From NCBI RefSeq assembly GCF_040361275.1, contig NZ_APNH01000002.1, positions 682,001-746,000 on the forward strand: a stretch of DNA of 64,000 bases. The letters run 5' to 3'. This document shows, one piece after another, positions 1 through 8,063 of this stretch. This stretch comes from Salinisphaera sp. T31B1. GTDB taxonomy: Bacteria > Pseudomonadota > Gammaproteobacteria > Nevskiales > Salinisphaeraceae. Below the pieces are notes generated by a model. That model was given only the letters and a program-made list of their open reading frames with translations, did no database searches and had not been told where the DNA came from. The translations under genes and the position numbers were made by a program. The first letter of the stretch is position 1; each line of letters begins with the position of its first letter.

Positions 1-33
1 AAAGGCGCGGATCCCATGATCCGCACCTTTTAA
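1..33. terminator. Bidirectional hairpin terminator
   Basis: A stem AAAGGcGCGGATC pairs with GATCCGCaCCTTT around a CCAT loop, with one C/A mismatch. A short T run follows on the plus strand and the leading A run becomes a T run on the minus strand. It lies just past the stop of the minus-strand gene ending at 89, so it probably ends that transcript. Confidence 0.55.
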
Positions 34-88
34 ATCGCGCTTGATAATCGGCCGCCGGTGCCCAGGCGCCGACGACCGCTGGGCCGCG

Positions 89-2449
89 CTAGCGCGGTAC
101 GACCGCGAAGTTCGGGTAGTTGCGATAGTTCGGCTTGACCGAGCGCTGCTCGAAGACCTGCCACGCCGCCCGAGCTTTCGGATGGCTGCTGCCGGCGGCC
201 ATCGCCAGGCCCGGCTGCATGTTGGCCACGAAACCGGTCGCCGAATGGGCATAGCCCACCATTTCACCGAGCTTGTAGGTCTGGTTCGAGACGATATTGC
301 TCAGCCGGTTGACCATTTCACGTGTATTGCAGGCCAGCCCCGTCAGACGCGGAAAATTGTTCCGGTAGACATCGGTCATGGACTGATAATCACCGGCGCC
401 GCGGGAATCGCGAATCTGCAGCGAGTAGGCCGAGGCCTCGAGCCAGCAGAAACCCTGCGCCGGGTCACCCTGCCAATCGGTCATCCGGGCGATCGGGAAA
501 TCCGCCAGCCAATTCATAAACGCCCGAGCGCCGGGCTGGCCCTGCTCAGCCGCATGACCCACCGACCATGCGAAGAAATCGGCCTGCCAGGGCGCAACCC
601 CGACGCGATCATTGCCGTTGGCCGGATAGATGACCGCGCCATAATCGTTGATTACATGCAGCGGCGACCGATCCGTGCCTACGTAGAGATCGTTGTAATC
701 GTCGAAGATATTGCGTACGAGGCCGGTGAAGTAGGACTTCATCGGGTCGTCGTCTGGCGTGGCGAATGCGGCATCGCTGATGCTGCGCAGCGACCAGGCC
801 TGGCCCCGCACCTGCGACTGCGCGGCGTGGAGCGTGCCTTTGTCGTAATCGCGGTATTCGGGATTACCCCAGAGTTCTACATACGAAGCCGTGAACTGCA
901 TTTCCTCGAGATAGTAGTAATCGCCGGTGACCAGGTACGGCACATAGCCGATCGACGGGTGGTGGGAGATGTCGAACGAATACGGCGAGTTGCAGTCCCC
1001 GCGACAGGCGGGCAACAAGTCTTTCTGATATTCACGGGTCTGACTGGCATGGCTGTAGTCGGCCAGCGTGACATAGGCATGGCGGGTGATTTCCAGAGGT
1101 CGGCCTGTCTCCCGATCCCGATAATGGAACGCGTAGCTGCCCACGGCGTTGTCGTTGGCGAGCATCCATTGGAAAGCGCGCCGATCGCCGGACACGGCGT
1201 AAGTCGATGTCCAGCGCGGCAACGGGCCGATTGCCGGTTGTGCGCCGGTGTTGCCCATCGCACGCGTCTGGTTTCCGTTGCTCATGGGCGGGAACTGCTG
1301 GGGCCGGGAGTCGAGAAAACTCTGACTCGGGCTCACATCCTCATAGCGCGAGATCGCGCCCGTGGCCTGCAGATAATCCGTGTCCAGACGTGCATACAAG
1401 CCCGGGTCATCGTGCCACCAGAGCACGCGGTGCCACCGCGCCTGACGATAGTGCTTGAGGTTGGGCAGCCGATACGTCTGGTCGCCGACCTCCATCTCGA
1501 CCTGATACTTCACGTTTTGCGGCGCATCCACATACGCCCCGCTGTTTTCGATCACCGTGTCCACGCGTGCGCGTTCGACGTTGCCATTGCCGTCGGCATA
1601 TGCGCGTATATGGAAATACACGCTGATATTCGCCGCCGGCCCGTTGGCCCCCGGCAGCGGACCGCCCACGATCCATTCCGAAACCTGATCGCCAGCCAAC
1701 CAGTGCTTGCACTGCTTGCCCCATTCGCTGCATCCACCGGCCTGCGTGGCGTTCGCCAGCAGATCGCGCGCATCGATCGCGTAGGTCCTGCCGCGCGACT
1801 TGATCGACACGCGGCCACTGAAATCGCTGGCCAGGAGTGCGCCCGCAGTGACCGGAGTGCCGGCACGGGCGCGGTCGGTGAGTGCCAGCCGCGCATTGGT
1901 CATGCCCTTGCCTGCCGGCACCCGCGCGGTAATCACCGCGTGTCGTAGAGAACCGTCCGGCCAGCGCGCCTTGGCATCGACCTGCGTGGGCACACTTCGA
2001 CCATCGATCTGGACCAGGATCGAGCGGCCCTTGGGCACGTCCGACTTGCGGAACACCTGTCCAAAGGTGATCGGCGCATCCGCACTGCGTCCCGTTGCAT
2101 CGCTACCGACGATCTGAAACCCGACCACTGCGTTACCCGCGTCGGGAACGGATCCGGGGTCCGGGTCGGTCATACCATCATCGCCGCCGCCTACCGGGTC
2201 TTGTGTGCCGGGGGCGTCGTCATCGCCAATCGTGCCGTATGTCGGCCGCTTGCCTTCTTCGACCGGCGCTGGAGCCGGCGGCGCACCCTTGACCGGATTC
2301 CGGGTGGAGGCCGTCGGGGCCGGATAGTCTGCCCGAGAACTCGCTGCGGCCATCGTGCCATAACTCGCCGCCATCGACGGCGATATTGCCGCAAACGTAA
2401 CGAACCCCCATGCGCCTGCAAGCAGGCAATGGGTGATGATTCTACGCAT
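89..2449 (-). CDS. Large secreted protein of unknown function, possible RIFT-barrel/YetA-like
   Basis: This encodes a 786-residue protein. Residues 1-28 look like a Sec signal peptide (Arg-rich start, hydrophobic core, SMAA cleavage site), so it should be exported. A Gly/Asp/Pro-rich linker follows near residues 70-105. The next stretch (ITFGQVF, then QVDAKARWPDGSLRHAVI) resembles the N-terminal RIFT barrel of PcRGLX/YetA-type proteins, a family that includes rhamnogalacturonan-lyase relatives; I recall this from the pattern and have not searched it. The long C-terminal part is rich in Trp, Tyr and His, as in carbohydrate-active proteins, but I see no catalytic motif I can name. It is a single-gene transcript ending at the hairpin at 1-33. 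Function is unknown. Confidence 0.75.
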   Translation of the reverse strand: MRRIITHCLLAGAWGFVTFAAISPSMAASYGTMAAASSRADYPAPTASTRNPVKGAPPAPAPVEEGKRPTYGTIGDDDAPGTQDPVGGGDDGMTDPDPGSVPDAGNAVVGFQIVGSDATGRSADAPITFGQVFRKSDVPKGRSILVQIDGRSVPTQVDAKARWPDGSLRHAVITARVPAGKGMTNARLALTDRARAGTPVTAGALLASDFSGRVSIKSRGRTYAIDARDLLANATQAGGCSEWGKQCKHWLAGDQVSEWIVGGPLPGANGPAANISVYFHIRAYADGNGNVERARVDTVIENSGAYVDAPQNVKYQVEMEVGDQTYRLPNLKHYRQARWHRVLWWHDDPGLYARLDTDYLQATGAISRYEDVSPSQSFLDSRPQQFPPMSNGNQTRAMGNTGAQPAIGPLPRWTSTYAVSGDRRAFQWMLANDNAVGSYAFHYRDRETGRPLEITRHAYVTLADYSHASQTREYQKDLLPACRGDCNSPYSFDISHHPSIGYVPYLVTGDYYYLEEMQFTASYVELWGNPEYRDYDKGTLHAAQSQVRGQAWSLRSISDAAFATPDDDPMKSYFTGLVRNIFDDYNDLYVGTDRSPLHVINDYGAVIYPANGNDRVGVAPWQADFFAWSVGHAAEQGQPGARAFMNWLADFPIARMTDWQGDPAQGFCWLEASAYSLQIRDSRGAGDYQSMTDVYRNNFPRLTGLACNTREMVNRLSNIVSNQTYKLGEMVGYAHSATGFVANMQPGLAMAAGSSHPKARAAWQVFEQRSVKPNYRNYPNFAVVPR

Positions 2450-2936
2450 AGTTGTACCTGGGTTGGCCGGTTCACGGAACCGGTCGGTCGAATAAAGCTA
2501 GCCCCCCTGCACCGTGACCACGGTGCCCCCCGAGCATGACGAGAAAGATAAAAGCTGAATAGCAATCAGTCAGCAGTACAGCCGAACGCAGCCGACACCG
2601 CCGCTATCGACCGACGAATCGCCGATCGGCCACTGCTGATCGCGAGGCAACCTATGAAGCCCGGCAGGCCCTGTCAACTGCTGCACAACGAACAGACATC
2701 AGGCGAAACGAATCTTACGCTTGTCGGCTCGGCTACGCGTTGCGAGCCCCGCGCATATCGCCCGTGTCGAGCCCGTGTTAGCCTCCGCGGCCGCTGTCCG
2801 GCGTGTCGTCAAACCTTACAATGCCATGTGGCGCGGCCGAATAAGGCAAAAATTCATCGAATATTCAGCGACATGTATAACGGCACCGATCTTGCTTTGC
2901 TTGATCCGGCATCTGTCGCATACGGGGACCACGCCA
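2450..2936. other. Divergent intergenic region, no gene seen
   Basis: This 487-base gap separates the divergent secreted-protein gene and the PEP-CTERM gene and should hold both promoters. Short open frames here lack recognisable protein patterns and start signals. I did not identify a clear operator or RNA. Confidence 0.5.
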
Positions 2937-3758
2937 ATGCTAGCTTTGAACTATCGGACATATCACGACGGCCGCGCTTGTAGCCGCTGGCTGATCGCCG
3001 CCGCCCTGCTCCTCGTGCTGGCCCAAGGGACAGCCAGTGCGGCCGTAATACCTATTTCCGCGGCGAATTTCAGCCCTAGCGCGTTCGCGATCGGCTTCAA
3101 CGAAGTACCGCTGGGCACGGCCAATCCGGTGTACGACGCACCGCCCGGCCTACCGACCACGGCGACCGTGAGCTTCGGCGGTTATTTTCTTGGCCAGACA
3201 CTGGGCACGAGCGCGCAATGCGGTGGACAGGCGGGGTGCTTGATCGGTAACCCGGGCAGCGAGCTCACTCTGGATCCGGACGCTTCGAGCGTATTCACCA
3301 CCCTCGATCTTGCTTCCAGCAACAACCCGGTACTATCGGGCGATCCGCTGTTCACTGGCTCCATATCGGTCCTGTTCGGACAGGATCAGGCCGGCGTCGG
3401 CTTCATGGCAGGCTTCGCCGATTCCATCGGGGCCAACCGGTTCACCGCGTTCGACCGCAACGGCAATATTCTCGGCACGATCGACAACCAGTCGCTGGGT
3501 TATAGTCTGCTCGCACTGGGCAACGACGACGGCACCGAGAACATCGCCGGCGTGCAGCTCACGCTTACCAACCTGTTGGACACCGGCGTGGCGGCAGAAA
3601 GCCTCTTCTTCGGCGGCGCCGACCAGCTCGACATCGAACCCGGCAGTAATGTCGATGTGCCCGAACCGGCCGGGCTCGGTCTGGCCTGCTTCATGCTCGG
3701 GCTTATCGGCTTCACACTGCGCCGCCGCCGGCCGATGTCACCACATCGCATCGGCTGA
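2937..3758 (+). CDS. PEP-CTERM sorting-domain surface protein
   Basis: This is a 273-residue exported protein. It has a signal peptide ending near residue 35 (hydrophobic run, then TASA) and, near residue 241, the motif VPEP followed by a membrane segment and an RRRR stop. That is the PEP-CTERM tripartite signal, which exosortase recognises in Gram-negative bacteria, usually those making exopolysaccharide. The body is Gly/Asn/Asp-rich and resembles no enzyme I can name. The ATG at 2937 is chosen because it gives the signal peptide and has GGGGAC upstream; an in-frame extension to 2721 would bury the signal. No exosortase gene lies in the window. Attachment to the cell surface is inferred from the family. 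Confidence 0.8.
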   Translation: MLALNYRTYHDGRACSRWLIAAALLLVLAQGTASAAVIPISAANFSPSAFAIGFNEVPLGTANPVYDAPPGLPTTATVSFGGYFLGQTLGTSAQCGGQAGCLIGNPGSELTLDPDASSVFTTLDLASSNNPVLSGDPLFTGSISVLFGQDQAGVGFMAGFADSIGANRFTAFDRNGNILGTIDNQSLGYSLLALGNDDGTENIAGVQLTLTNLLDTGVAAESLFFGGADQLDIEPGSNVDVPEPAGLGLACFMLGLIGFTLRRRRPMSPHRIG

Positions 3759-4066
3759 TATCGGCTAGCGATCGGCCGCCGGCGCGCCGCACGGCGACAT
3801 GTATAGGTATGGGCCCGCGACCGCTAGGCCATTGCCGATGAGCACCGCCTTGAGGCGCGACTGGTATTGGTTGGACATCCCGGTGCGTCGCGATGGACCG
3901 GTCTGTCGGCCGAGGCTCGTGTCTGGTCGAGACAACATGGGTCGTGCACACTGGGATGCTGCGACTTCTCCATGCCGGTGTGCTTGTACCTGATCCCGCC
4001 CATGCCGAGCCCGCGCCGCGGCCGATCGCTGCAAGCCGTCGTACGATCGGCCGGTCGAGCGCGTCC
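3759..4066. other. Intergenic gap, no gene seen
   Basis: These 308 bases lie between the PEP-CTERM gene and rsgA. Frames on both strands run through without stop for some distance but show no family pattern; they are typical shadows in high-GC DNA. A promoter for rsgA probably lies here. Confidence 0.45.
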
Positions 4067-5137
4067 ATGAACCCTGACACGTCCGAGCTGGAGGCGATCG
4101 GGTGGCCCGCCAGCCAACGCCCGCCAATCGGCGCATGGGCCGAGACGATGGCAGCCCACCCGAACAGCCGGCCGGCGCGGGTCGCAATCCAGCATCGCAG
4201 CGGGTATATCGTGGCCACCGCGCCCGACCAGAGCTTTGCTGTCGAATCGCTGTCCGACTGGCAGCGCCCGGGTCTCGCCACGACAAAGCGCCCGACGGTC
4301 GGCGACTGGCTGCTGATCGAGGACCGCGATGATGGCCGGCCGCAGGCGGTCGCCCTTCTGCCTCGCCGTACCACGCTCAAACGCGGCAGCGCCGTCGACA
4401 AGCCCGGCGAACAGCTCATTGCCGCCAATATCGATACGGTGTTCATCGTCTGCGGCCTGGACGCGGATTTCAACGCGCGCCGCATCGAACGCTACCTGCT
4501 GCTGATCGGCGGAGACGCCTGTCCGGTGGTCGTGCTCACCAAGGCCGACCGGGCCGAGTACGGCGCACGCCTCGCTGCCGCACGTCGCGCCCTAGCCGAG
4601 CTGGGCGATCAGGCGATCGGACTCTGTACGGTCGATGCCCGGTCACCGGATACGGTGGCCGTTCTGAAACCCTGGCTTGGCCGGGGCACCACGGCCGTCG
4701 TGGTCGGCAGTTCGGGGGCTGGCAAATCCACGCTCACCAACACCCTGCTGGGCGTCGAACGTATGAAAACCGGCGAGGTGCGGGCGCGCGATGCGCGCGG
4801 ACGTCATACCACCACCCATCGCGCGCTGCTGTCACTGCCGTGGGGCGCCTGCCTGATCGACACCCCCGGCATGCGAGAGGTCCGACCAACCGGCGAAGAG
4901 ACGCTGGCCGATGCCGGATTCGCCGATATCGAAGCATTGGCCGCTGAGTGCAGGTTTCGCGACTGCCGGCACGCCGGAGAACCGGGATGTGCGCTACGTT
5001 CAGCACTCGAGGACGGGCGCGTGGGCATCGAACGCGTCGAGCACTTTCTGAAACTCAGGGACGAACTCGCTCGACGCGGCACGCCGTCGGCGCCGGCAGG
5101 CGCCGGGCGCCCGGGCGCCCGGCGTCGCAAACGCTAG
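4067..5137 (+). CDS. rsgA: Ribosome small-subunit biogenesis GTPase RsgA
   Basis: RsgA is a circularly permuted GTPase that helps mature the 30S subunit and releases assembly factors. The 356-residue product has an N-terminal OB-fold region, then the permuted G motifs in the expected order: TKAD (G4), GSSGAGKST (G1, P-loop) and DTPGMRE (G3). A C-terminal zinc knuckle follows, C-x4-C-x-H-x5-C, starting CRFRDC. Length matches the family (about 350 in E. coli). The ATG at 4067 gives this length; upstream in-frame residues are unlike the family. The C-terminus is a short Arg-rich tail. It stands alone and converges with the efflux gene downstream. Confidence 0.95.
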   Translation: MNPDTSELEAIGWPASQRPPIGAWAETMAAHPNSRPARVAIQHRSGYIVATAPDQSFAVESLSDWQRPGLATTKRPTVGDWLLIEDRDDGRPQAVALLPRRTTLKRGSAVDKPGEQLIAANIDTVFIVCGLDADFNARRIERYLLLIGGDACPVVVLTKADRAEYGARLAAARRALAELGDQAIGLCTVDARSPDTVAVLKPWLGRGTTAVVVGSSGAGKSTLTNTLLGVERMKTGEVRARDARGRHTTTHRALLSLPWGACLIDTPGMREVRPTGEETLADAGFADIEALAAECRFRDCRHAGEPGCALRSALEDGRVGIERVEHFLKLRDELARRGTPSAPAGAGRPGARRRKR

Positions 5138-5173
5138 CCGGCCGGCAGATGGCGCTCTGAAGCGGCAACGTGT

Positions 5174-6385
5174 TCAGCCCGACGGTGCCGGTATGCCGCG
5201 AATGAGCATCACGTAGGCCGCCACGGATCCCGCCGCCGAAACGCTCATCACCATTGCCATTGCCTGCGCATCGCCGCCGAGCGCGCCGACCCCCCATGTG
5301 GCGGCCGCTCCCGCCGAGAACTGGCATACACCGAACAGCGCCGAGGCTGCACCCGCCGCGTCGGGCGCCAGATCCAATAGCCCGGCCACCGTATTCGCAC
5401 CCGCCACACCAACCGTCGACAGCAGAAAGAACAGCGGAACGGCCACGCCCCAGAAGCCGCCGAAGCCGGTGAACGTGGTCGCCAGCAATACCAGACCGCA
5501 GGCGAGCGTGTTGCAAACGGCGACCCCGAGCAGCGTTCGATAGCCGTAGCGCATGACCAGTCGGCCGTTGGCGAAGGTGCCGATCAGCATGGCCAGCACG
5601 TTGGCACCGAAATAGAAGCCGAACACGGACGCGTCGATATCGAACTGGGTGATATAGACAAACGAACTGGCCGCTACATAGGAAAACAGCGCGCCGAACA
5701 TCAGGCTTCCGCACAGAAGAAACAGTGCAACCGGCAATCGACGTAGCAGCGACAGGTAGCCGACATACTGCGAGACCAGGCTGCGATCCCGCACGCGTCG
5801 ATGCGGCGCATGTGACTCGGCCAGCAGAAGGCGCAGCGCGATCAGGCAGGCGACCGCATAGACCAACAGCACCCAGAAGATGCCCTGCCAGGAAAAGACC
5901 GTCAGTATGACCCCGCCGAGAATCGGCGCGACCAGCGGCGCACTTGCCATGACCATCACCACAAACGACATGACGCTGGCGGCCCGCGCGCCCTCGAACT
6001 GGTCGCGCACGACCGCCCGTGCCATCACCGGCGCGGCCGCTGCACCAAACCCCTGCACCGCCCGGGCAGCAATGAGCATGCCGATCGAGTCCGACCGTGC
6101 ACAGGCAAGGCTCGCGATCAGATACAGCGTGATCCCGAAATACAGGATCGGCAGACGCCCATAGCGGTCGGATATCGGGCCATAGGTCAGTTGACCCGCC
6201 GCCAGACCGATAAAGAACAGGCTCAGGCTGTACTGTACGTGAGCGGCCGAGACCGAGAACTGTTCGGCAAGCCCCGGCATGGCTGGCAGATACATGTCGA
6301 TGGACAGCGGTGCGATCGCCGTCAGCATGCCCAGCACACCGACGAAGATCCAATGCGCTACCCCGCTGTGCGGGTTCGGCGCCAT
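5174..6385 (-). CDS. Bcr/CflA-family MFS drug efflux transporter
   Basis: This is a 403-residue inner-membrane protein with about 12 hydrophobic segments. The start matches Bcr/CflA drug:proton antiporters: IDMYLPAMP in the first membrane segment and the loop motif GPISDRYGRLP, a variant of the MFS A motif. Family members export bicyclomycin, chloramphenicol or sulfonamides; the substrate here cannot be read from the sequence. The ATG at 6385 is preferred over a GTG three codons upstream because AAGGAG sits eight bases before it. It is next to the malonate operon on the same strand but 53 bases past mdcH, so co-transcription is possible. Confidence 0.88.
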   Translation of the reverse strand: MAPNPHSGVAHWIFVGVLGMLTAIAPLSIDMYLPAMPGLAEQFSVSAAHVQYSLSLFFIGLAAGQLTYGPISDRYGRLPILYFGITLYLIASLACARSDSIGMLIAARAVQGFGAAAAPVMARAVVRDQFEGARAASVMSFVVMVMASAPLVAPILGGVILTVFSWQGIFWVLLVYAVACLIALRLLLAESHAPHRRVRDRSLVSQYVGYLSLLRRLPVALFLLCGSLMFGALFSYVAASSFVYITQFDIDASVFGFYFGANVLAMLIGTFANGRLVMRYGYRTLLGVAVCNTLACGLVLLATTFTGFGGFWGVAVPLFFLLSTVGVAGANTVAGLLDLAPDAAGAASALFGVCQFSAGAAATWGVGALGGDAQAMAMVMSVSAAGSVAAYVMLIRGIPAPSG

Positions 6386-6438
6386 GCGACACACTCCTTG
6401 GGCAATCGAGCGACCGCGCGCGGGCGGGCAGCAGAAGA

Positions 6439-7374
6439 TCAGCGTCGAGCCGCAGCCGCGCGCCGGGTCAGAGCCGCGGCATTATGCCAGCCGGCATCTA
6501 CCACGGCCACCGCTTCACCGACCTCATCCTCACGTGGATGCAAGCGTGTGAGCACCCGGCCCGGTGGCATCTCGACAGCCAGCTTGAAGCCCGACTCGTG
6601 CACGATACGGGCACTGGCCGCCCAGTAGACGGTGCGCGCCATATTGAATATCAGGTCGTCGCGCACGGCCTCCTTATGCCAAAGCCGACGCCGGGCATTG
6701 GCACTGAAATAAGCCAGTTCGGGCGGCTCGAAGGCGACGCCGGCAGCCGCCCGGTCGAGCTCCGCAGCCGGCGCCTCGAGCAGCGCGCAATGCGACGGCA
6801 CAGCTACGTCGAGGCGTTGCGTGCGCACCGCGCCGGCCCGCTCGGCAAGCTCGGCAATACGGGTCAAGGCCGTCAAATGACCGGCCACCACGATCTGTTC
6901 GTCACCGTTGACGTTGCCGACATAGACCGGCGTGCGATCACTGTGTACCTCGTCGACCAGGCTGCGTACATGTGCTTCGCCCAGGCCGATTACCGCCGCC
7001 ATGCCGTAATCCTTCGGATAGGCGCAGCTCATCAGACGGCCGCGCTCGGCCACCAGCCGCAGCGCATCGTCGAAGGCCAGCGCACCGGCGATGACCGCGG
7101 CCGGCCAGGCACCGATCGACAGCCCCATGACGGCATCGACCACGGCCCCGTCGGCAATCAGATGCCGGGCGCTCGCCACACCGAGCACGGTCAATGCGAT
7201 TTGTACATGGCGGGTATCGGCCAGTCGCCGGGCCTCGTCCAGGCCGGCCATCGGCAGATCGAGCGTATCGTCTGCCTCGGCCAGCGTCTGTCGCACGGTG
7301 TCGCTATCCGGCAGATCGGCTAGCATGCCGGGCCGCTGGGCGCCCTGGCCGGCAAAGGTGAACACCACGCCCAT
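6439..7374 (-). CDS. mdcH: Malonate decarboxylase epsilon subunit, malonyl-CoA:ACP transacylase
   Basis: MdcH loads the first malonyl group onto the carrier protein MdcC to start the malonate decarboxylase cycle. The 311-residue protein begins with FTFAGQGAQ, the acyltransferase-family opening, and has the nucleophile motif GLSIGAW near residue 86 in place of the GHSxG of FabD, as usual in MdcH. It is the last gene of the mdc operon, starting three bases after the mdcG stop. All six mdc functions needed for a biotin-independent decarboxylase are therefore present in one transcript. Confidence 0.93.
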   Translation of the reverse strand: MGVVFTFAGQGAQRPGMLADLPDSDTVRQTLAEADDTLDLPMAGLDEARRLADTRHVQIALTVLGVASARHLIADGAVVDAVMGLSIGAWPAAVIAGALAFDDALRLVAERGRLMSCAYPKDYGMAAVIGLGEAHVRSLVDEVHSDRTPVYVGNVNGDEQIVVAGHLTALTRIAELAERAGAVRTQRLDVAVPSHCALLEAPAAELDRAAAGVAFEPPELAYFSANARRRLWHKEAVRDDLIFNMARTVYWAASARIVHESGFKLAVEMPPGRVLTRLHPREDEVGEAVAVVDAGWHNAAALTRRAAAARR

Positions 7375-7377
7375 GCC

Positions 7378-8046
7378 TCAGCCCCGCCCGGCCGCGACCG
7401 GTCCGCTCTCGGTCACGGCTGGCGTGCCCCACGGATCGGATGACAGGCGCGGCCCGTGATCGGTCTTGATCAGTACCGATGGTGCCTGACTGGCCCACTC
7501 GGCCAGGGCCACGCCGCCCCCTGGGGTTTCGAGTTGCACGTCGCAGCGTACTGGCAGGCTGTTCAGATCGCGGCGCAGTTTGGCCGCCCCGCTGCGCGGC
7601 ATCGGTTGGGGGGTGCGCACGACCAGATCCAGGTCGGAGGCGACGTGACAGACCGGATGGCCGCTGGCCAGTTCGAAACCGACCGCGCCCGAGATACCCC
7701 AGCACAGGTCGGCGGCGGCAAAAACGCTCGCCACCTCGGCGATCGCCGCTATCGCTGCGACACGCGTGCCCCGGCGGCTGGTCAATGATTCAGGCGCCAC
7801 GCGCCGTATGATCGCGGATTCCGCGATATGCCCGCCGTATCGCTGGCCGCGATGGCTTCCGCGCAGCCCGACCGGCAGCCGGTCGCGGCAGCGCGGCGCA
7901 CGCCGAATCACCGCCGGCAGTCCGGAGGCCAGACACGCACGCGCCCACGCCGGCGGATCGTCGGCGAGGGCCGCCGGCTCACACCAGACCAGATCGTGCG
8001 GCCGGGGAACGCCGGTATCACAGCTGTAGCCGAGCGATGCAGACAT
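7378..8046 (-). CDS. mdcG: Malonate decarboxylase holo-ACP synthase
   Basis: MdcG transfers the phosphoribosyl-dephospho-CoA prosthetic group made by MdcB onto a serine of MdcC. The 222-residue product has the family pattern PHDLVW near the start, VVRR/IRR basic segments and the nucleotidyltransferase-like motif SDLDLVVR near residue 140. The ATG at 8046 is chosen because it falls 15 bases after the mdcDE stop; an in-frame ATG at 8082 would overlap mdcDE. It sits between mdcDE and mdcH, as in known mdc operons. Confidence 0.9.
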   Translation of the reverse strand: MSASLGYSCDTGVPRPHDLVWCEPAALADDPPAWARACLASGLPAVIRRAPRCRDRLPVGLRGSHRGQRYGGHIAESAIIRRVAPESLTSRRGTRVAAIAAIAEVASVFAAADLCWGISGAVGFELASGHPVCHVASDLDLVVRTPQPMPRSGAAKLRRDLNSLPVRCDVQLETPGGGVALAEWASQAPSVLIKTDHGPRLSSDPWGTPAVTESGPVAAGRG

Positions 8047-8063
8047 CGCGCTTGCCGCCGGCC

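Noticed and set aside
41-1948. 635-codon open frame on the plus strand
   Set aside because: It is the antisense shadow of the 786-residue secreted protein. It has no start signal, signal peptide or family pattern.
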